In this document: piece by piece, positions 58,108-64,000 of the stretch
Position numbering within the stretch: position 1 is the stretch's first letter
Layout: every line of letters begins with the position of its first letter
Assembly: GCF_010729105.1 (NCBI RefSeq)
Contig: NZ_AP022573.1
Span: 5,084,001-5,148,000 of the forward strand
Direction: 5' to 3'
Origin: Mycobacterium saskatchewanense
GTDB lineage: Bacteria > Actinomycetota > Actinomycetes > Mycobacteriales > Mycobacteriaceae
Length of the DNA stretch: 64,000 nt
Notes under the pieces: model-generated
Database searches by the model: none
Told to the model about the DNA's origin: nothing
What the model saw: the letters and a program-made list of their open reading frames with translations, nothing else
Position numbers and translations under genes: made by a program

Positions 58108-58752
58108 GTGCTGATCGCGATCGAAGGCGTCGACGGCGCGGGCAAGCGGACCCTGTCCGAAGGCTTGCGCGCGGCTTTCGAGGGGGCCGGGAAGTCGGTG
58201 GCCACCCTTGACTTCCCGCGCTACGGGCGCTCGGTGACGGCCGACATCGCCGCCGAGGCCCTGCACGGTGCGCACGGAGACCTGGCGTCGTCGGTGTATG
58301 CGATGGCGACCCTCTTCGCGCTCGACCGCGCCGACGCGGTCGGGGAGATCGAGGAGCTGGGCCGCACCCACGACGTCGTGATCCTGGATCGCTATGTTGC
58401 CTCCAACGCCGCGTACAGCGCCGCGCGCCTGCACGAGGACGCGGCCGGGCCGGCCGTCGACTGGGTCGGCCGCCTCGAGTTCGGGCGGCTCGGACTGCCG
58501 CGGCCGGACTTCCAGGTGCTGCTCGCGGTGCCGGCCGAGCTGGCGGGGCAGCGGGCCCGCCACCGCGCCGAGACCGAGCCCGACCGGGCCCGCGACAGCT
58601 ACGAGCGCGACGACGGCCTGCAGCGGCGGACCGGCGCGGTGTACGCCGAACTGGCCGCCGAGGGCTGGGGCGGCCGGTGGCTGGTAGCCGACGCGGACGT
58701 CGACCCGGCGCGCCTTGCGGCCACTTTGACGGCCCCGGAAGGAGCGTTTTGA
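58108..58752 (+). CDS. tmk: Thymidylate kinase
   Basis: 214 residues from a GTG, the same length as the M. tuberculosis enzyme. P-loop GVDGAGKRT, DFPRYG, LDRYVASNAAY. It phosphorylates dTMP. 69 bp ahead of mtrA. Confidence 0.95.
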   Translation: MLIAIEGVDGAGKRTLSEGLRAAFEGAGKSVATLDFPRYGRSVTADIAAEALHGAHGDLASSVYAMATLFALDRADAVGEIEELGRTHDVVILDRYVASNAAYSAARLHEDAAGPAVDWVGRLEFGRLGLPRPDFQVLLAVPAELAGQRARHRAETEPDRARDSYERDDGLQRRTGAVYAELAAEGWGGRWLVADADVDPARLAATLTAPEGAF

Positions 58753-58821
58753 CCCAGATTCGGCCCTTGCGGCAAGAAACGCCCGTGTGGTGTCGGAGTT
58801 TTATCCCGATCTGGTGACACC

Positions 58822-59508
58822 ATGGACGCCATGAGGCAAAGGATTCTGGTCGTCGATGACGACGCTTCGCTGGCCGAGATGCTCACCATCGTGCTGCGCG
58901 GGGAGGGTTTCGACACCGCAGTCATCGGGGACGGCACCCAGGCCCTGACCGCGGTGCGCGAGCTGCGCCCCGATTTGGTGCTGCTGGACCTGATGCTGCC
59001 CGGCATGAACGGCATCGACGTCTGCCGCGTGCTGCGCGCCGACTCCGGCGTTCCGATCGTCATGCTGACGGCCAAGACCGACACCGTGGACGTGGTGCTC
59101 GGCTTGGAGTCTGGCGCCGACGACTACATCATGAAGCCGTTCAAGCCGAAGGAACTGGTGGCCCGGGTGCGGGCCCGGCTGCGGCGCAACGACGACGAGC
59201 CCGCCGAGATGCTGTCGATCGCCGACGTCGAGATCGACGTGCCGGCACACAAGGTCACCCGCAACGGGGAGCAGATCTCGCTGACGCCGCTGGAGTTCGA
59301 CCTGCTCGTCGCGTTGGCGCGCAAACCGCGGCAGGTGTTTACTCGTGATGTGCTGCTCGAACAGGTGTGGGGATACCGCCACCCCGCCGACACCCGTTTG
59401 GTGAACGTGCATGTCCAGCGCCTGCGGGCCAAGGTCGAGAAGGACCCGGAGAACCCGACAGTGGTGTTGACCGTTCGAGGAGTGGGATACAAGGCCGGAC
59501 CTCCGTGA
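58822..59508 (+). CDS. mtrA: MtrA, OmpR-type response regulator
   Basis: 228 residues. Receiver domain with phosphorylation Asp56 (LLDLMLPG) and Lys in IMKPFKPKEL; winged-helix DNA-binding domain (LTPLEFDLLVALA; LVNVHVQRLRAKVEKDP). It controls division, wall hydrolases and replication-related genes. Essentially the M. tuberculosis sequence. Confidence 0.97.
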   Translation: MDAMRQRILVVDDDASLAEMLTIVLRGEGFDTAVIGDGTQALTAVRELRPDLVLLDLMLPGMNGIDVCRVLRADSGVPIVMLTAKTDTVDVVLGLESGADDYIMKPFKPKELVARVRARLRRNDDEPAEMLSIADVEIDVPAHKVTRNGEQISLTPLEFDLLVALARKPRQVFTRDVLLEQVWGYRHPADTRLVNVHVQRLRAKVEKDPENPTVVLTVRGVGYKAGPP

Positions 59509-59521
59509 CCGGACGGTGTAG

Positions 59522-61207
59522 GTGATCTGGGGCTCGCGGCAACGTACTAGAAGTCGCTGGGGGCGCTCGGGTCCCATGACTCGCGGCATGGGTGCGGTGA
59601 GCCGTGTCGTGGGAACGGCCTGGCGCCGTTCGCTGCAGCTGCGAGTCGTGGCGCTGACCCTCGGGCTGTCGCTCGCGGTGATCCTCGCGCTCGGCTTCGT
59701 GCTGACCAGCCAGGTCACCAACCGCGTGCTGGACGTCAAGGTCAGGGCCGCCATCGAGCAGATCGAGCGGGCGCGCACCACCGTCGGCGGCATCGTCAAC
59801 GGCGAGGAAACCCGCTCGCTGGACAGCAGTCTCCAGCTCGCCCGCAACACGCTGACCTCCAAGACCGACCCCGCCTCTGGGGCGGGGCTGGCCGGCGCCT
59901 TCGACGCGGTGCTGATGGTGCCCGGCGACGGGCCGCGCGCCGCGACGACGGCCGGGCCCGTCGACCAGGTGCCCAACTCGCTGCGCGGCTTTATCAAGGC
60001 GGGCCAGGCGGCCTACCAGTACGCCACCGTGCACACCGACGGGTTCTCGGGTCCCGCGCTGATCATCGGCACGCCCGCCTCCGCGCAGGTGGCCAACCTG
60101 GAGCTGTACCTGATCTTCCCGCTGAAGAACGAGCAGGCGACCATCACGCTGGTGCGCGGCACGATGATCACCGGCGGCGCCGTGCTGCTCGTGCTGCTCG
60201 CCGGTATCGCGCTGCTGGTGTCGCGGCAGGTGGTGGTGCCGGTGCGCTCGGCGTCCCGGATCGCCGAGCGGTTCGCCGAGGGGCACCTGTCCGAACGGAT
60301 GCCGGTGCGCGGCGAGGACGACATGGCGCGGCTCGCGGTCTCGTTCAACGACATGGCCGAAAGCCTGTCGCGGCAGATCACCCAGCTCGAGGAATTCGGC
60401 AACCTGCAGCGCCGCTTCACCTCCGACGTCAGCCACGAGCTGCGCACCCCGCTGACGACGGTGCGGATGGCCGCCGACCTGATCTACGACCACAGCGAGG
60501 ACCTCGACCCGACCTTGCGCCGCTCCACCGAGCTGATGGTCAACGAGCTGGATCGGTTCGAAACCCTGCTCAACGACCTGCTGGAGATCTCGCGGCACGA
60601 CGCCGGTGTGGCCGAGCTGTCCGTCGAGGCCGTAGATCTGCGCACCACCGTGCAGAGCGCGCTCGGCAACGTCGGCCACCTGGCCGAGGAGGCCGGCATC
60701 GAGTTGCAGGTCGACATGCCCGACCACGAGGTGATCGCCGAGGTCGACGCGCGCCGGGTCGAGCGGATCCTGCGCAACCTGATCGCCAACGCCATCGACC
60801 ACGCCGAGCACAAGCCCGTGGACATCCGGATGGGCGCCGACGAAGACACGGTCGCCGTCACCGTCCGGGACTACGGCGTGGGGCTGCGGCCGGGCGAGGA
60901 GAAGCTGGTGTTCAGCCGGTTCTGGCGCTCGGACCCGTCGCGGGTGCGTCGCTCGGGCGGCACCGGGCTGGGCCTGGCGATCAGCATCGAGGACGCCCGG
61001 CTGCACCAGGGGCGGCTGGAGGCGTGGGGTGAGCCGGGCCAGGGGGCGTGCTTCCGGCTGACCCTCCCGCTGGTTCGCGGCCACAAGGTCACCACCAGTC
61101 CGCTGCCGCTCAAGCCGGTCCCGCAACAGGCGGCGGCGCCCGCGGCCGCACCGCAACACGGCAGGGAACGCCAGCGTCCGCGCGAGCACGCCGAGAGGAG
61201 CGGGTAG
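59522..61207 (+). CDS. mtrB: MtrB, sensor histidine kinase
   Basis: 561 residues from a GTG, 13 bp after mtrA. Two transmembrane helices (about 40-62 and 215-240) flank an extracytoplasmic domain. HAMP, H-box [15 protein letters not shown] and ATP-binding GTGLGLAIS follow. Partner of MtrA. Confidence 0.96.
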   Translation: MIWGSRQRTRSRWGRSGPMTRGMGAVSRVVGTAWRRSLQLRVVALTLGLSLAVILALGFVLTSQVTNRVLDVKVRAAIEQIERARTTVGGIVNGEETRSLDSSLQLARNTLTSKTDPASGAGLAGAFDAVLMVPGDGPRAATTAGPVDQVPNSLRGFIKAGQAAYQYATVHTDGFSGPALIIGTPASAQVANLELYLIFPLKNEQATITLVRGTMITGGAVLLVLLAGIALLVSRQVVVPVRSASRIAERFAEGHLSERMPVRGEDDMARLAVSFNDMAESLSRQITQLEEFGNLQRRFTSDVSHELRTPLTTVRMAADLIYDHSEDLDPTLRRSTELMVNELDRFETLLNDLLEISRHDAGVAELSVEAVDLRTTVQSALGNVGHLAEEAGIELQVDMPDHEVIAEVDARRVERILRNLIANAIDHAEHKPVDIRMGADEDTVAVTVRDYGVGLRPGEEKLVFSRFWRSDPSRVRRSGGTGLGLAISIEDARLHQGRLEAWGEPGQGACFRLTLPLVRGHKVTTSPLPLKPVPQQAAAPAAAPQHGRERQRPREHAERSG

Positions 61208-61208
61208 C

Positions 61209-62963
61209 GTGCGGCGGCTGCTGGGTCTGTTGTTGCTGGCCGTCGTCCTGGCCGGCTGCGCGGGGGTGCCCAATTCGTCGGCCCCGCAGGCCATCGGCAC
61301 CGTCGAGCGGCCGGCCCCGTCGAACCTGCCCAAGCCGACCCCCGGCATGGATCCCGACGTGCTGCTGCGCGAATTCCTCAAGGCGACGGCCGATCCCGCG
61401 AACCGGCACCTGGCCGCGCGCCAGTTCCTCACCCAGTCGGCGTCCAATTCCTGGGACGACGCCGGCAGCGCGTTGCTGATCGACCACGTGGTGTTCGTGG
61501 AAACCCGTGGCGCCGAGCGCGTTTCGGCGACCATGCGTGCCGATATGCTGGGCTCGCTGTCCGACGTGGGCGTGTTCGAGACGGCCGAAGGCGTGCTGCC
61601 CGACCCGGGCCCGATCGAACTGGTCAAGACCTCTGGCGGCTGGCGCATCGACCGGCTGCCCAACGGTGTCTTCCTGGACTGGCAACAGTTCCAGGCGACC
61701 TACAAACGCAACACGCTGTACTTCGCCGACCCGACCGGCAAGACGGTGGTGCCCGACCCGCGCTACGTCGCGGTGCCCGACCACGACCAGCTGGCCACCG
61801 AGCTGATCTCCAAGCTGATCGCCGGGCCCCGCCCCGAGATGGCCCACACGGTGCGCAACCTGCTCGCCCCGCCGCTGCGGCTGCGCGGGCCGGTGACCCG
61901 GGCCGACGGCGGCAAGAACGGGATCGGGCGCGGCTACGGCGGCGCGCGCGTCGAGCTGGAGAAGCTGTCCACCACCGATCCGCATAGCCGCGCACTGGTT
62001 GCGGCGCAAATCATTTGGACGCTGGCCCGGGCCGACATCCGGGGCCCATACGTGATCAACGCCGACGGCGCCCCGCTGGACGACCGATTCGCCGAGGGCT
62101 GGACGACGTCCGACGTCGCCGCCACCGACCCCGGCGTGGCCGACGGCGCGGGCGCCGGGCTGCACGCCCTGGTGAACGGGTCACTGGTCGGGCTGGACGG
62201 GCAGCACGTCACCACCGTGCCCGGCGCCTTCGGGCGGATGGGTGATCAGACCGGCGCCGCGCTGTCCCGCAGCGGACGGCAGGTGGCTTCCGTTGTGACC
62301 CTGCGCCGCGCTGCCCCGGACCAGGCGGCGTCGCTGTGGATCGGGGACTTGGGTGGCGAGGCGGTCCAGTCGGCCGACGGGCACAGTCTGACGCGACCCA
62401 GCTGGTCGCTGGACGACGCGGTCTGGACGGTGGTCGACGGCAACAACGTGCTGCGGGCCATCCAGGAACCTGCGTCGGGCCAACCCGCCCGCATCCCAGT
62501 GGATTCCGTGGCGGTGGCGAGCCGGTTCCCCGGGCCGATCACCGATCTGCAGTTGTCCCGCGACAGCACCCGTGCCGCGATGGTGATCAACGGCCAGGTG
62601 ATCCTCGCCAGCGTGGAGCAGACCCAGGCCGGGCAGTTCGCCCTGACCTACCCGCGGCGGCTGGGCTTCGGGCTGGGCACGTCAGTGGTGTCGTTGTCCT
62701 GGCGAACCGGCGACGACATCGTGGTGACGCGGACCGACGGCGGCCACCCGGTGTCGTACGTCAACCTGGACGGGGTCAACTCCGACGCGCCCGCGCACGG
62801 CGTGCAGCTGCCGGTGTCGACGGTGGCGGCCAACCCGTCGACCATCTACGTCGCGGCACCGCAGGGCGTGGTGCAGTACTCGGCGTCGGCGGCCGAGGGC
62901 CAGGGCTGGGCGGAGGTTTCCGGCCTGATGATGGCGGGCGCGGCGCCGGTGCTGCCGGGCTGA
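61209..62963 (+). CDS. lpqB: LpqB lipoprotein, MtrAB accessory
   Basis: 584 residues from a GTG one base after mtrB. Signal peptide with lipobox LAGC (Cys17), a GerMN domain and a C-terminal propeller-like part. LpqB binds the MtrB sensor domain and tunes the system. Confidence 0.95.
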   Translation: MRRLLGLLLLAVVLAGCAGVPNSSAPQAIGTVERPAPSNLPKPTPGMDPDVLLREFLKATADPANRHLAARQFLTQSASNSWDDAGSALLIDHVVFVETRGAERVSATMRADMLGSLSDVGVFETAEGVLPDPGPIELVKTSGGWRIDRLPNGVFLDWQQFQATYKRNTLYFADPTGKTVVPDPRYVAVPDHDQLATELISKLIAGPRPEMAHTVRNLLAPPLRLRGPVTRADGGKNGIGRGYGGARVELEKLSTTDPHSRALVAAQIIWTLARADIRGPYVINADGAPLDDRFAEGWTTSDVAATDPGVADGAGAGLHALVNGSLVGLDGQHVTTVPGAFGRMGDQTGAALSRSGRQVASVVTLRRAAPDQAASLWIGDLGGEAVQSADGHSLTRPSWSLDDAVWTVVDGNNVLRAIQEPASGQPARIPVDSVAVASRFPGPITDLQLSRDSTRAAMVINGQVILASVEQTQAGQFALTYPRRLGFGLGTSVVSLSWRTGDDIVVTRTDGGHPVSYVNLDGVNSDAPAHGVQLPVSTVAANPSTIYVAAPQGVVQYSASAAEGQGWAEVSGLMMAGAAPVLPG

Positions 62964-63238
62964 GGACGTACGGCCGCGCGCTTTTCGGCTAGCAGGGCGC
63001 GTGGATCGGCTCGATCATCGCAGCCGACGTGCATAGCTTTAATGGTGTGCGCAATCTGACAAACCTGAGCGGAGCCGGTTTCCCCGGGCCATGTGGCGCA
63101 ACGCCATTCGGTGAGTGCGAGGTCGGCTTGGGCGAAGCGGTGCGCATGGCCCACGGCGTCGCGGTGCGTGACTTCGCTCTCTTCGGCGGCGTCACCGCCT
63201 CATCTCATCGACGCCACGCTTCGTGGTGAAAGGACAGG

Positions 63239-64000
63239 ATGAGCATGGCAGAGCAGATTGAGTTCGACGCCGAGGGTGTCACCTTGCGCGGGTTGTTCTT
63301 CCCCGCGTCGGATAGCCCGGCCCCAGCGGTCGTCATGGCACATGGGCTTGGCGGTGAGGTGACGCACTTCATCACCGACTACGCCGAACTGCTTGCCGCC
63401 GCAGGTATTTCCGCCCTGTTGTACGACCACCGCAACTGGGGTCGGTCCGACACGGCGCCCGGCATGCCGCGCAATGAAAGCGAACCATTTCAACAGATCC
63501 GGGACTACCAGCACGCGGTGACGTACCTGCAGAACCGCCCCGACGTGGACGCCGAGCGGATCGGAGCCTGGGGCACCAGCCTGTCCGCCGGTCATGTGTA
63601 CGTGTTGGGAGCGATCGACCGGCGGGTGAAGGCCGTTGTGGGGCAGTCGCCGTTCATCAGCGGCAGCCGCACGTTCGGTGACATGACCCGGGTGGACCTG
63701 CGCGACTCGGTTCACGCGTCGTTCGCGGACGATCGGCGCGCCAGGGCGCTCGGTAAAGAACCGACGTACCTACCGATAGTGGACAAAGATCCCTTGGCGA
63801 CTTCGGCGTTGCCCAACCCCGACGCCTACCAATACTTCATGGGTCCAGGCGGTGTGGCCGAACGGGATTCGTGCTTCACCAACCGCGTCACCGCGCGCAG
63901 CATGGAGAACTGCTTCGGCTACGAGCCGGGCTGGTATCTGCCGCGCATCGCCCCGACGCCGCTTCTGATGGTGATAGCCCTGCGGGACAGCCTGACGGAT
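63239..64000 (+). CDS. Alpha/beta hydrolase, 3' end cut by window edge
   Basis: 254 residues are visible from the ATG at 63239 (AAAGG upstream); the frame is open to base 64000. VVMAHGLGGE is the oxyanion region and WGTSLSAGH the nucleophile elbow; VDAERIGAWG precedes it. Dienelactone-hydrolase/BAAT-like branch. In M. tuberculosis lpqB is followed by other genes (Rv3243c, Rv3242c), so synteny ends here. Confidence 0.85.
   Translation, partial: MSMAEQIEFDAEGVTLRGLFFPASDSPAPAVVMAHGLGGEVTHFITDYAELLAAAGISALLYDHRNWGRSDTAPGMPRNESEPFQQIRDYQHAVTYLQNRPDVDAERIGAWGTSLSAGHVYVLGAIDRRVKAVVGQSPFISGSRTFGDMTRVDLRDSVHASFADDRRARALGKEPTYLPIVDKDPLATSALPNPDAYQYFMGPGGVAERDSCFTNRVTARSMENCFGYEPGWYLPRIAPTPLLMVIALRDSLTD

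Noticed and set aside
63029..63229. 66-codon plus frame between lpqB and the hydrolase gene
   Set aside because: No ribosome binding site or recognisable sequence, and it overlaps an equally open minus-strand frame.

Overview
The window is high-GC mycobacterial chromosome. The evidence is a PPE protein, a complete set of ESX (type VII) core components, WhiB2, MtrA-MtrB-LpqB, FbiA/FbiB and the mannose/rhamnose wall-sugar genes. From ctpC to lpqB the gene order matches, in reversed orientation, the M. tuberculosis block ctpC (Rv3270) to lpqB (Rv3244c), so the host is a Mycobacterium. The left half is not found at that place in M. tuberculosis, which suggests a non-tuberculous species with an accessory region beside a conserved backbone.

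Left accessory region (1-28031). It opens inside a giant gene whose frame is open at the window edge (at least 3013 residues). This looks like a polymorphic toxin. It carries two zincin-like units (one with HExxH, one degenerate), an R-S-E ADP-ribosyltransferase-like module, an OTU-like cysteine peptidase module, four helix-turn-helix-like repeats, and a C-terminal domain with the HAE and CxxC zinc motifs of nucleic-acid deaminases. Next comes an ESX locus spread over alternating strands: eccC-eccD-mycP-espI-like (minus), a second and different eccD (plus), eccB (minus), eccE plus a four-helix DUF5336-like gene (plus), eccA plus a second MinD-like ATPase plus an alpha/beta hydrolase (minus), and a small EspD/EspH-like gene coupled to a YbaB/EspL-like gene (plus). 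No esx, PE, PPE or espG gene lies between these genes; they may be upstream of the window.

Middle (28214-34011). A CDF-like membrane protein faces a PPE2-like PPE gene that sits behind a cobalamin riboswitch. A TIR-STAND NTPase-WD40 protein follows, of the architecture seen in immune and NADase effectors.

Backbone (34060-62963). The metal-export pair ctpC/Rv3269-type, an Rv3268-type gene and the LCP wall ligase lie on minus, with rmlD, wbbL and the GDP-mannose pyrophosphorylase on plus. A decayed DUF559-type gene between short direct repeats, a NUDIX gene and a 58-residue gene separate these from fbiB/fbiA (F420 synthesis). Then come whiB2 with a clear promoter, Rv3259/Rv3258c types, phosphomannomutase, an SIS-like protein, manA, a flavoprotein, an amino-acid permease, the alkane operon alkB-rubA-rubB-TetR, sahH, tmk, and mtrA-mtrB-lpqB. 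The right edge cuts another alpha/beta hydrolase.

Working together: the rhamnose, mannose and LCP genes build and attach the cell wall; WhiB2 and MtrAB-LpqB tie division to envelope state; the ESX genes would form a membrane secretion machine, with the giant toxin as a plausible but unproven client.
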